A stretch of 64,000 bases of DNA from Pedobacter sp. PF22-3 (GTDB taxonomy: Bacteria; Bacteroidota; Bacteroidia; Sphingobacteriales; Sphingobacteriaceae). The position numbers were made by a program, and so were the translations under genes. The notes beneath the pieces are model-generated. The model saw only the letters and a list, made by a program, of their open reading frames with translations, had not been told where the DNA came from and did not search any database. Of the stretch, positions 7,794 to 15,369 are shown piece by piece. The first letter of the stretch is position 1. Each line of letters starts with the position of its first letter. Location: assembly GCF_026239555.1 (NCBI RefSeq), contig NZ_JAPIVP010000017.1:1-64000 (forward strand), in the 5' to 3' direction.

Positions 7794-8792
7794 ATGAGTA
7801 AAATTCACGCTGCTATTACTGCAGTAAATGGTTATGTCCCAGACTATGTGCTTACAAACGCAGAGTTAGAAACCATTGTTGACACTTCGGATGAATGGAT
7901 TACAAGCAGAACGGGAATTAAAGAACGTAGAATTTTAAAAGGAGAAGGTTTAGGCACTTCAGATATGGCTGTTCATGCTGTAAACGGTTTGCTTAAAAAG
8001 AGAGGAATTGATGCAAAAGAAATTGAACTGATTATCTTTTGCACCACTACTCCAGATTTTACTTTTCCTGCCACAGCAAACGTTTTAGCTGATAAAGTTG
8101 GCGCCACCAATGCCTGGGGTTATGATTTACAGGCCGCTTGTTCTGGATTTTTATTTGGTCTATCTACCGGTGCATCATTTATCGAATCAGGCAGACATAA
8201 AAAAGTTTTAGTAGTTGGTGGCGATAAAATGTCGTCAATCATCAATTATGAAGACCGCACCACCTGCATCATTTTTGGCGATGGGTGTGGCTGCGCTTTA
8301 CTGGAACCAAATGAAGAAGGCTTGGGTATTCAGGATTCTATTTTAAGAACAGATGGATCTGGAAGAGATTTCCTGGGCATGAAGGCCGGTGGATCAGTAA
8401 AACCAGCTACCCATGAAACCATTGATGCCAGGGAACATTTTGCGCATCAGGAAGGGCCGACAGTATTTAAATTTGCGGTAACCAATATGGCCGATGTTGC
8501 TGCCGAAATTATGGAGCGCAACAGCTTGACTGCTGATGATGTGGCCTGGTTAGTACCCCACCAAGCTAACAAACGCATTATCGACGCCACAGCGAACCGC
8601 ATGGGGGTTACAACCGATAAGGTGATGATCAACATCGAACGCTATGGGAATACAACCAACGGAACAATTCCATTATGTTTATGGGAGTGGGAAAGCAGAT
8701 TGAAAAAAGGTGATAACATCGTTTTAGCTGCATTCGGTGGTGGCTTTACCTGGGGTTCGGTATACCTTAAATGGGCTTACGACACAAAATAG
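7794..8792 (+). CDS. fabH: 3-oxoacyl-ACP synthase III FabH
   Basis: A 332-residue initiating condensing enzyme of type II fatty acid synthesis, joining a short acyl-CoA primer to malonyl-ACP. The catalytic triad is intact: Cys116 in AACSGFLFG, His256 in VPHQANKR and Asn286 in YGNTTNGT. Genomic context (plsX upstream by 17 nt, accB-accC downstream) marks it as the housekeeping KAS III, unlike the paralogue at 27-1073. Branched-chain primers would fit the lipid profile of this phylum, but primer choice is not readable here. Confidence 0.95.
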   Translation: MSKIHAAITAVNGYVPDYVLTNAELETIVDTSDEWITSRTGIKERRILKGEGLGTSDMAVHAVNGLLKKRGIDAKEIELIIFCTTTPDFTFPATANVLADKVGATNAWGYDLQAACSGFLFGLSTGASFIESGRHKKVLVVGGDKMSSIINYEDRTTCIIFGDGCGCALLEPNEEGLGIQDSILRTDGSGRDFLGMKAGGSVKPATHETIDAREHFAHQEGPTVFKFAVTNMADVAAEIMERNSLTADDVAWLVPHQANKRIIDATANRMGVTTDKVMINIERYGNTTNGTIPLCLWEWESRLKKGDNIVLAAFGGGFTWGSVYLKWAYDTK

Positions 8793-8910
8793 TCAGAAGT
8801 CTTTAGCCTGGAGTCCGAAGTAATCGGAACACTTGGAGAAAAAATAAAACAAAAAAAGTATAACTTAGTTAATTCAATAAACACTATTTTTTACATAACT
8901 AGCCTAAAAA

Positions 8911-9387
8911 ATGGATATTAAACAAATACAGGAACTGATTAAATTTGTTTCTCGTTCTGGAGTAAATGAAGTTGCTATTGAGCAAGAAAACTTCAAAATC
9001 ACGATCAAAACAAACCAAGCACCAACCGTTGTGCATGCTACCGTACCACAGGCTCCGCTTGTACAGGCTGCAGCTCCTGTTGCCACAGCTCCTACTGCCC
9101 CAAGTGCTGCAACACCCGCTGTACCTGCTGCAGAAGACACCTCAAAATACATTACCATTAAATCGCCAATGATCGGTACTTTTTACCGTTCAGCTAGCCC
9201 AGAAAAACCAATGTTTGTAAATGTTGGTGATGAAATTAGCGCAGGTAAGGTAGTTTGTATTATCGAGGCAATGAAACTTTTCAACGAAATTGAAAGTGAA
9301 GTTTCAGGCCGTATCGTTAAAATATTGGTCGATAATGCATCACCTGTAGAGTACGACCAACCGTTATTTTTAGTAGAACCTATTTAG
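8911..9387 (+). CDS. accB: Biotin carboxyl carrier protein of acetyl-CoA carboxylase
   Basis: A 158-residue BCCP. It has an N-terminal DIKQIQELIKFV segment, an Ala/Pro/Val-rich flexible linker at about 38-76 (repeated APVATAPTAPSAAT-type sequence), and a C-terminal biotinyl domain with Lys122 in the EAMKLFNEI motif. It carries carboxybiotin between AccC and the carboxyltransferase (accA/accD are not in this window). accC follows after 98 nt that contain a CACAGATTT/AAATCTGTG inverted repeat. Confidence 0.95.
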   Translation: MDIKQIQELIKFVSRSGVNEVAIEQENFKITIKTNQAPTVVHATVPQAPLVQAAAPVATAPTAPSAATPAVPAAEDTSKYITIKSPMIGTFYRSASPEKPMFVNVGDEISAGKVVCIIEAMKLFNEIESEVSGRIVKILVDNASPVEYDQPLFLVEPI

Positions 9388-9415
9388 AAGCTGATTTCAC
9401 AGGTTAATTTGATTC

Positions 9416-9465
9416 CACAGATTTTTGATCATGCCGTTAAATCGGTGTAATCGTTTAAATCTGTG
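9416..9465. repeat. Inverted repeat between accB and accC (class D-like)
   Basis: CACAGATTT (9416-9424) and AAATCTGTG (9457-9465) are perfect reverse complements around a 32-nt spacer. The CACAGAT/ATCTGTG core is shared with the complete class D element at 40513-40591. Confidence 0.55.
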
Positions 9466-9485
9466 TTATCCTAAATTAAAAAATT

Positions 9486-10826
9486 ATGTTTAAAAAAATT
9501 CTAATTGCCAACAGGGGTGAAATCGCTTTGCGTATTATCCGTACCTGTAAGGAAATGGGCATCAAAACGGTTGCTGTTTATTCTACTGCAGATCGCGAGA
9601 GTTTACACGTCCGTTTTGCTGACGAGGCTGTTTGTATTGGCCCACCACCTAGTAAAGATTCTTATTTAAATATCCCAAATATTATCTCGGCTGCAGAATT
9701 AACCAACGCCGACGCCATACATCCAGGATACGGTTTCTTGTCAGAAAATGCTAAGTTTTCTAACATCTGCCGCGAGTATAACATCAAATTTATTGGTGCA
9801 ACCCCAGAGCAGATTAATGGCATGGGCGATAAAGCCTCGGCAAAAGAAACCATGAAAAATGCCGGTGTTCCAACCATTCCAGGATCGGAAGGTTTGCTTG
9901 CCAGTGTTAAAGAAGGTATTGCAATTGCCAATGAAATGGGCTATCCGGTAATCCTTAAAGCAACTGCCGGTGGTGGTGGCCGTGGTATGCGCGTTGTTTG
10001 GAAAGATGAAGACTTCGAAAATGCTTGGGATAGTGCACGCCAGGAATCTGGCGCGGCATTCGGTAATGATGGTTTGTATTTAGAAAAATATATCGAAGAT
10101 CCTCGCCACATTGAAATCCAGGTGATTGGCGATCAGTTTGGCAAAGCCTGCCATTTATCAGAACGTGATTGTTCAATCCAGCGCCGTCACCAGAAATTGG
10201 TAGAAGAATCGCCTTCTCCTTTCATGACTGATGAACTCCGCCAGAGAATGGGTGAAGCAGCAATTAAAGGAGCAACAGCTGTAAATTATGAAGGAGCTGG
10301 TACAATCGAATTTTTGGTTGATAAACACCGTAACTTCTACTTTATGGAGATGAATACACGTATCCAGGTAGAGCATCCGGTTACAGAAGAGGTAATCAAC
10401 TTCGATTTAATCAAAGAACAGATTAAAGTTGCTGCCGGAATCCCGATTTCTGGTAAAAACTATACACCTGAAATGCACGCGATAGAGTGCCGCATCAACG
10501 CTGAAGATCCTGCAAATAATTTCCGTCCATCACCAGGAAAAATCACGAACTTCCATTCGCCAGGTGGTCACGGTGTTCGCGTAGACACACATGTTTACGC
10601 CGGATATTCAATTCCTTCTAACTACGATTCAATGATTGCAAAATTAATCTGCGTAGCGCAAACGCGTGAAGAGGCCATCTGTACCATGGAGCGTGCATTG
10701 AGCGAATTCGTAATTGAAGGTATTAAAACTACCATTCCTTTCCATTTACAATTGATGAAAGATCCTAACTTCAGGGCAGGAAATTTTACTACAAAGTTTA
10801 TGGAAACGTTTGAATTTACGGAATAA
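9486..10826 (+). CDS. accC: Acetyl-CoA carboxylase biotin carboxylase subunit
   Basis: A 446-residue ATP-grasp enzyme that carboxylates the biotin of AccB using ATP and bicarbonate. Seen: the N-terminal KKILIANRGEIALRIIRTC, the glycine-rich ATP loop KATAGGGGRGMRVV (about 158-171), and MEMNTRIQVEHPVTE (about 287-301) with catalytic Glu and Arg residues. Length equals that of typical AccC proteins. A strong rho-independent terminator follows at 10848-10880, closing the lipid cluster. Confidence 0.97.
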   Translation: MFKKILIANRGEIALRIIRTCKEMGIKTVAVYSTADRESLHVRFADEAVCIGPPPSKDSYLNIPNIISAAELTNADAIHPGYGFLSENAKFSNICREYNIKFIGATPEQINGMGDKASAKETMKNAGVPTIPGSEGLLASVKEGIAIANEMGYPVILKATAGGGGRGMRVVWKDEDFENAWDSARQESGAAFGNDGLYLEKYIEDPRHIEIQVIGDQFGKACHLSERDCSIQRRHQKLVEESPSPFMTDELRQRMGEAAIKGATAVNYEGAGTIEFLVDKHRNFYFMEMNTRIQVEHPVTEEVINFDLIKEQIKVAAGIPISGKNYTPEMHAIECRINAEDPANNFRPSPGKITNFHSPGGHGVRVDTHVYAGYSIPSNYDSMIAKLICVAQTREEAICTMERALSEFVIEGIKTTIPFHLQLMKDPNFRAGNFTTKFMETFEFTE

Positions 10827-10847
10827 TATAAACGATTATAAAAATTT

Positions 10848-10885
10848 AAATCCCATTTTGGTAGAACAGAATGGGATTTTTCTTT
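10848..10885 (+). terminator. Intrinsic terminator of accC
   Basis: AAATCCCATT (10848-10857) pairs perfectly with AATGGGATTT (10870-10879) around TTGGTAGAACAG, followed by a T-rich tail (TTTTTCTTTATT). Confidence 0.85.
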
Positions 10886-10922
10886 ATTAAAAACTTTAAA
10901 ATTATTTCAGTAAAATTGAATT

Positions 10923-11120
10923 ATCGAAACGTTAATTGTACATCCGGAAAACAAAGCGCAACTAAATGCTGTAAAGCAGGTTTTAAAAGCCATGAAGATT
11001 TCTTTTGAAAAAAAAGAACAACCTTACAATCCAGAATTTGTTGAAAAAATTTTGCAAGGAGATAAAGATTTCAAAGAGGGAAACTTCACAAAAGTTGATT
11101 TAGAAAATCTATGGAAATAG
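10923..11120 (+). pseudogene. Antitoxin of a YoeB-type pair, start codon lost
   Basis: The frame encodes about 65 residues resembling small Bacteroidota antitoxins (DUF2683-like): ETLIVHPENKAQLNAVKQVL, then a linker FEKKEQPYNPEFVEKIL, and the C-terminal EGNFTKVDLENLWK, probably the toxin-binding tail. A TGA stop at 10917 is followed by ATT, ATC, GAA, ACG: where an ATG is expected there is ATC (or ATT). The first in-frame ATG lies 22 codons in, inside the fold. A functional start is therefore missing unless a rare ATT/ATC start is used. The toxin remnant overlaps its 3' end by 10 nt, the usual coupled layout. Confidence 0.7.
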
Positions 11121-11377
11121 TTTTTCTTCCAAGAGCAAATGATGATTTAGATTTTTGGAAGAAATCAGGCCTTAGTAATATCCAAAAGAAAATACATAAC
11201 CTTTTAATCGCTATAATGGATTCTCCATTTGAAGGCATTGGGAAACCGTAGGCACTAAAATATAATCTTACGGGTAAGTGGTCTAGGAGAATTAATTCAG
11301 AACACAGAATTATTTATGAGGTTTTGGAAACAGAACAAATCATTAAGATCTATTCATTGAGAGGGCATTACAACTAA
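11111..11377 (+). pseudogene. YoeB-family mRNA-interferase toxin remnant (nonsense mutation at the catalytic Glu)
   Basis: Read through, the frame gives 88 residues of a YoeB-like RelE-fold toxin: FLPRANDDLDFWKKSG, then SPFEGIGKP-stop-ALKYNLTGKW, SRRINSEHRIIYEV and the C-terminal LRGHYN. TAG at 11249-11251 interrupts codon 47. In E. coli YoeB the matching segment GKGKPEPLK carries the general base Glu46, so the stop replaces the catalytic Glu (one change, GAG to TAG). The Arg of the WSRRI segment and the terminal His-Tyr are otherwise conserved. The partner antitoxin has also lost its start, so the module is dead or the read contains errors. Confidence 0.8.
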
Positions 11378-11436
11378 TTTTTAAATTCACTTAGTTAATA
11401 TATCAAATCATTTCTCATAATAATATAAACTATTTC

Positions 11437-11444
11437 TATATTTA
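11437..11444 (+). promoter_or_regulatory. Possible -7 element of tatC
   Basis: TATATTTA differs by one base from TAnnTTTG. If used, transcription starts at about 11450, so the tatC mRNA would begin with the perfect hairpin at 11451-11482. Confidence 0.3.
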
Positions 11445-11450
11445 ACACGT

Positions 11451-11490
11451 AAATACCATTCTATTCAAATAGAATGGTATTTTTGTTTTC
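11451..11490 (+). terminator. Perfect 15-bp hairpin plus T-tract 11 nt before tatC
   Basis: AAATACCATTCTATT (11451-11465) and AATAGAATGGTATTT (11468-11482) are exact reverse complements with a 2-nt loop, followed by TTGTTTTC. By form it is an intrinsic terminator of the dead toxin-antitoxin unit. It ends so close to the tatC ATG (11494) that it must also shape the tatC leader. Confidence 0.7.
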
Positions 11491-11493
11491 AAC

Positions 11494-12375
11494 ATGAGCG
11501 ACACTAAAAAAACTTTACTTACAAAAGCTATCGGTCAAAAGAGCACCAATTTAGAGGCAGAAATGTCTTTTTTCGATCACCTGGATGTTCTCCGTAAACA
11601 TTTAATCAGAGCCGTAATTGCCATTGCCGTTTTTACGGGTATCGCTTTTTACTTTAATGAAGAGATTCTGGATAAAATAATTTTTGGACCTAAAAAACCT
11701 GATTTTTGGACCTATCGGATGATGTGTAAACTGGTAGAGCATTTTCCATCATTAGGTAAAGATATGTGTATCACCAAAATTAATGGTGAAATTATCAATA
11801 CCGAGATGGCCGGCCAGTTCAATCTTCAATTAAATGTTTGTGTAATGTGCGGTATTGTGGTGGGGTTCCCTTATTTGCTATGGGAAATCTGGCGTTTTAT
11901 TAAACCAGCACTGCACGAAAATGAACGTAAATCAGCCAGTGGTTTTGTATTCTTTGCCTCTGTACTTTTCATTATTGGGATCTTTTTCGGCTACTTTGTA
12001 GTATGCCCGCTATCGGTTAACTTTTTAACTGGTTATACGGTAAGTGCCGAAATTAAAAACACGTTTACAGTCGATTCTTACCTGTCATCTGTTGCAACCC
12101 TTACTTTAGGTACGGGGATTATTTTTGAACTTCCGGTAATTATTTTCATCCTGTCTAAACTTGGTTTGATGACACCAAAGTTGATGAGATCAAGCAGAAG
12201 GTATGCCGCCGTAATTATTTTAATTATCGCAGCTATTGTAACGCCAACACCTGATATTATGACAATGTTGATTGTAGCTACGCCATTGTTCCTACTTTAT
12301 GAGCTAAGTATTTTCGTTTCAGCCTACATTGAAAAAAAGAAGAAAAAGGCTGAAGCAGCATTCTACGCTAACTAA
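11494..12375 (+). CDS. tatC: Sec-independent protein translocase subunit TatC
   Basis: A 293-residue inner-membrane protein, the signal-peptide receptor of the Tat pathway for folded proteins. Signatures: N-terminal MSFFDHLDVLRKHLIRA, PYLLWEIWRFIKPALHENER in the first cytoplasmic loop region, and TPTPDIMTMLIVATPLFLLY near the end; six hydrophobic segments can be drawn. The first periplasmic loop (about 63-110) is longer than in E. coli and holds two Cys (MMCKLV, DMCITK). The C-tail is Lys-rich. No tatA/tatB is adjacent. rpiB follows after 45 nt. Confidence 0.95.
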   Translation: MSDTKKTLLTKAIGQKSTNLEAEMSFFDHLDVLRKHLIRAVIAIAVFTGIAFYFNEEILDKIIFGPKKPDFWTYRMMCKLVEHFPSLGKDMCITKINGEIINTEMAGQFNLQLNVCVMCGIVVGFPYLLWEIWRFIKPALHENERKSASGFVFFASVLFIIGIFFGYFVVCPLSVNFLTGYTVSAEIKNTFTVDSYLSSVATLTLGTGIIFELPVIIFILSKLGLMTPKLMRSSRRYAAVIILIIAAIVTPTPDIMTMLIVATPLFLLYELSIFVSAYIEKKKKKAEAAFYAN

Positions 12376-12420
12376 CAAAAACATTACGAACAGAATTCAC
12401 AATTCTCTATACATTTGACA

Positions 12421-12858
12421 ATGTCTGGTACAAAAATTAAAATTGCCATTGGCGCGGATCATGCCGGATTCGAATACAAAGAATTATTAAAAGATTTTTT
12501 ACAGGATTACGAGGTAAAAGATTTTGGCCCGCATACTGCAGATTCTGTCGACTATCCTGATTTTGCACATCCTGTTGCCAGGGCTGTTGAAAATGGAGAA
12601 TTTACATATGGTATTTTACTTTGCGGCTCGGCCAATGGTGTGGCTATAACAGCCAACAAACACCAGGGCATTAGAGCAGGTTTGTGCTGGGAAAACGAAG
12701 TGGCTTCACTGGTACGCCTACATAATAACGCTAATGTACTTTGTATCCCAGCCCGTTTTGTTTCTGTAGACGAAGCTAAACAAATTACCAAAACCTTTTT
12801 AACTACAGCATTTGAAGGTGGCCGCCACCAAAATCGGGTTGAAAAAATTTCCTGCTAA
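12421..12858 (+). CDS. rpiB: Ribose-5-phosphate isomerase B
   Basis: A 145-residue enzyme of the RpiB/LacAB family, interconverting ribose-5-phosphate and ribulose-5-phosphate in the pentose phosphate pathway. The N-terminal IAIGADHAGFEYKELLK forms the phosphate/active-site edge; YGILLCGSANGVAITANK contains the catalytic Cys (residue 68 from the chosen start); HNNANVLCIPARF and the C-terminal EGGRHQNRVEKI are typical. The ATG at 12421 is preferred over a TTG six bases upstream. The M28 peptidase gene starts 25 nt downstream. Confidence 0.95.
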   Translation: MSGTKIKIAIGADHAGFEYKELLKDFLQDYEVKDFGPHTADSVDYPDFAHPVARAVENGEFTYGILLCGSANGVAITANKHQGIRAGLCWENEVASLVRLHNNANVLCIPARFVSVDEAKQITKTFLTTAFEGGRHQNRVEKISC

Positions 12859-12883
12859 CCAGATCTCAACTAAAATTATTATC

Positions 12884-14518
12884 ATGAACAAAAAGTTTTT
12901 AACCCTAAGCTTAGCAACGCTTGTTACAGCAAGTTGTTTTGGCCAGATTAAACCACTGCCGGCCAATAAAGACGCTATTAAATTTAGCAAGGCCATTAAT
13001 CCTGATAATGCCTATAAGCACCTTTCGGTTTTGGCATCTGATGAATATGAAGGCCGCGAAACAGGAACCAAAGGTGCCTGGATGGCCGCAGATTATATCC
13101 GCGATTATTTTAAATCGATTGGCTTGAAAGGTCCGGTAAATGGCAGTTATTTCCAAAAAATTAACCTGGTGAATGTTACTTTGAAGGAAAGTCATGTAAC
13201 CGTTAATGGCCAGCCGAAAGAATATCAGAAAGATTATATTGTTTCACCAAGCTTAATCAGCGATAACGGTTTTACTTTTTCTACTGATCAGATTGTATTT
13301 ATTGGCTATGGGATCAAAAAAGACAGCTATAACGATTTTGCAGGAACTGATATTAAAGGTAAAGTGGTCATGATGTTCAACGGGGGCGACCCAACCATTA
13401 AGCCTGGTACCCGTGTTGACAGGGCTGCTTATCGCGCCATGTTAGAAAGCAGGGCAAAATATTTTGCAGAGAATAATGTTAAAGCCATTATCCTGATTGA
13501 TCCAGGTGTGGATAGAATTACCGAAAACACGAAACAAGCTCAAAATAACGGCCGTGTGATGGTCAAAACAAATGCGGCTATTGAGGCTCAGAAACAAAAT
13601 GAAACGCCGCGCATTTCCATCTCTGTGGCCCTTGCAAACGATTTGTTAAAATCAGTGAATACTACGGCAGCCGATTTACAAAAGAAAATTTCTGAAAGCC
13701 TTACGCCTGCTTCGCAAGTGTTAAATGTTCCTTTCTCGGCAAGTGCTGCTAAAAACGAAGCATCGGTTAGGTGCGAAAATGTTTTGGGTTACTTAGAGGG
13801 TTCTGATCCGGTACTTAAAAAAGAAGTATTAATCTTAACCGGTCACTACGATCATATTGGTTTAGAAACTGATCCAAACGCGAAAGATAAAGTAAACAAC
13901 GGTGCCGACGACGATGGATCAGGTACTACTGGTGTCTTATTAATGGCAAAAGCCTTTACTGATGCTAAAAAAGCAGGTAAAGGCCCGAAACGCAGCATCT
14001 TATTTATGACTGTTGTTGGTGAAGAAAAAGGCCTTTGGGGTTCTGAATGGTATTCGGAACATCCTGTTTTCCCTGTTGCCAACACCATTGCTGATTTAAA
14101 TACCGATATGATTGGCCGTACAGGTGAAGAATATTTGGGCAAACCCGATTCGGCAAACTACATTTATTCGGTAGGTTCGAGGATGTTAAGTAGTGACCTG
14201 GCCAATTTAAGCGAGCAGGTAAATGCAACTTATACCAAAATGAAACTCGATTATAAATATGATGACCCGAAAGATCCTGAGCAGATTTATTACCGCTCAG
14301 ACCACTACAACTTCGCCAAATTAGGCATTCCGATTATTTTCTATTATGATGGAATGTTACAACAGGATTACCACAAACCAGGCGACGAAGTAAGTAAAAT
14401 TAACTTTCCTCTACTCACAAAAAGAGCAAAACTAACCTATTTTACGGCGTGGGAACTTGCCAACAGGGCTAAACGTCCGGCAGTAGACATGGATGGAAAA
14501 GGAAATCCGAAGAAATAA
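12884..14518 (+). CDS. Secreted M28-family metallopeptidase with PA-like insert
   Basis: A 544-residue exported zinc aminopeptidase. A signal peptide (MNKKFLTLSLATLVTASCFG) ends near Cys18. The catalytic domain is split by a protease-associated-like insert (about 130-290). Zinc ligands of the M28 fold are visible: LTGHYDHIGLE (His and the assisting Asp), NNGADDDGSGT (bridging Asp), VGEEKGLWGSEW (catalytic Glu-Glu), DLNTDMIGR and YRSDHYNFAK (last His). The ATG at 12884 is chosen because upstream codons overlap rpiB and would mask the signal peptide. It probably acts in the periplasm or at the surface. Confidence 0.9.
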   Translation: MNKKFLTLSLATLVTASCFGQIKPLPANKDAIKFSKAINPDNAYKHLSVLASDEYEGRETGTKGAWMAADYIRDYFKSIGLKGPVNGSYFQKINLVNVTLKESHVTVNGQPKEYQKDYIVSPSLISDNGFTFSTDQIVFIGYGIKKDSYNDFAGTDIKGKVVMMFNGGDPTIKPGTRVDRAAYRAMLESRAKYFAENNVKAIILIDPGVDRITENTKQAQNNGRVMVKTNAAIEAQKQNETPRISISVALANDLLKSVNTTAADLQKKISESLTPASQVLNVPFSASAAKNEASVRCENVLGYLEGSDPVLKKEVLILTGHYDHIGLETDPNAKDKVNNGADDDGSGTTGVLLMAKAFTDAKKAGKGPKRSILFMTVVGEEKGLWGSEWYSEHPVFPVANTIADLNTDMIGRTGEEYLGKPDSANYIYSVGSRMLSSDLANLSEQVNATYTKMKLDYKYDDPKDPEQIYYRSDHYNFAKLGIPIIFYYDGMLQQDYHKPGDEVSKINFPLLTKRAKLTYFTAWELANRAKRPAVDMDGKGNPKK

Positions 14519-14532
14519 TTTTCAAAATACTC

Positions 14533-14560
14533 AGCCTCAACGAAATGTTGGGGCTTTTTG
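14533..14560 (+). terminator. Intrinsic terminator after the M28 peptidase gene
   Basis: AGCCTCAAC (14533-14541) pairs with GTTGGGGCT (14547-14555), with one G-U pair, around GAAAT. TTTTTGTTTT follows. Confidence 0.8.
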
Positions 14561-14604
14561 TTTTAATTTGACAATCGTAACTTTATATTTAAAGATTAAA
14601 ATGT

Positions 14605-14612
14605 TATTTTTG
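14605..14612 (+). promoter_or_regulatory. -7 promoter element of the vapB-like gene
   Basis: TATTTTTG matches TAnnTTTG and ends 14 nt before the ATG at 14627, so the decayed VapBC pair still seems to have a promoter. No clear -33 TTG was seen at the usual spacing. Confidence 0.45.
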
Positions 14613-14626
14613 ATAAAAGCGAGTTT

Positions 14627-14836
14627 ATGGATCAATTGCATATTTTAGAAAAAATTAAAATGATCCCTGTTGCTTATCAGCAAGAGGTGGAAGACTTTAT
14701 TGATTTTATTTTGCAAAAAAAAGACCTTAAAAGAAGCGAGAAAAAAAGTAATAGAAAACTTGGTTTACTTAAGGGGAAAATGAAAATGAGTGATGATTTT
14801 AATTCTCCATTAGAGGATTTCAAGGATTACATCTAG
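14627..14836 (+). CDS. VapB-type antitoxin (DUF2281-like)
   Basis: A 69-residue acidic/basic small protein. MDQLHILEKIKMIPVAYQQE and VEDFIDFILQKKD form the helical N-terminal part typical of DUF2281-like antitoxins of PIN toxins (the E/Q-EVEDFIDFL pattern); LGLLKGKMKMSDDFNSPLED and FKDYI form the toxin-wrapping tail. The frame is intact. Its stop overlaps by one base (TAGTG) the GTG start of a broken PIN toxin, so it is a left-over antitoxin whose partner is inactive in this genome. It might still protect against related toxins. Confidence 0.75.
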   Translation: MDQLHILEKIKMIPVAYQQEVEDFIDFILQKKDLKRSEKKSNRKLGLLKGKMKMSDDFNSPLEDFKDYI

Positions 14837-15218
14837 TGAAAAAATACTTGCTTGGTACACATGTTTTACTTTGGATGCAAGACGACAACCTTGCATATCT
14901 AACAGGGCAAGAAAAATCTTAGAAGATCCAACAGTTAACCTCTACCTGAGCATTGCCAGTTTATGGGAGATTACTATAAAACAATCATTAGGTAAGCTCC
15001 AATTAGAATATTCATTAGATGAACTAATTGAATCATGTAATGAAACCAATATTACGATTCTTCCAATAGATATAGGAACTTTAAAAATACTTAAATCTTT
15101 ACCATTCCTCCACCGTGATCCTTTCGATAGAATTATTATTGCAACAAGTGTGGGATTAGACTTGAATTTTATTTCAAGCGATGAAATAGCTAAAAAATAT
15201 ATAAAAGGAGTAATCTGA
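14836..15218 (+). pseudogene. VapC-type PIN-domain toxin, frameshifted and active-site mutated
   Basis: The first frame (GTG at 14836) reads KKYLLGTHVLLWMQDDN and then runs into a stop. The second frame continues SNRARKILEDPTVNLYLSIA, SLWEITIKQSLGKL, LPFLHRDPFDRIIIATSV to 15218. One extra C in the CC at 14889-14890 would join them as MQDDNPCISNRARKIL, matching the D-N-P seen in related PIN toxins, so a 1-nt deletion is the simplest cause. The first catalytic Asp of the PIN fold (LLDTHVLLW consensus) is Gly here (GGT at 14854). Two independent lesions argue for true decay. The other acidic positions (Glu in LWEIT, Asp in DPFDR) remain. Confidence 0.85.
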
Positions 15219-15293
15219 TAAAACCTTTCCATTATATTATTATAATAATTTCTTTTGTTTCAATTTTCAAAAAATAAACTCAATAGGGTTTCC

Positions 15294-15301
15294 TATCTTT
15301 G
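15294..15301 (+). promoter_or_regulatory. -7 promoter element of the lutB-like gene
   Basis: TATCTTTG is a perfect TAnnTTTG match 68 nt upstream of the chosen ATG. The -33 region has only a weak TTTTC-like sequence. Confidence 0.5.
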
Positions 15302-15369
15302 GTTTTTAGCGAAGTAGCACCAAACTAAAAGCGGTTATTCTTCGTTACCCCTATAATAAATTGCCATTG

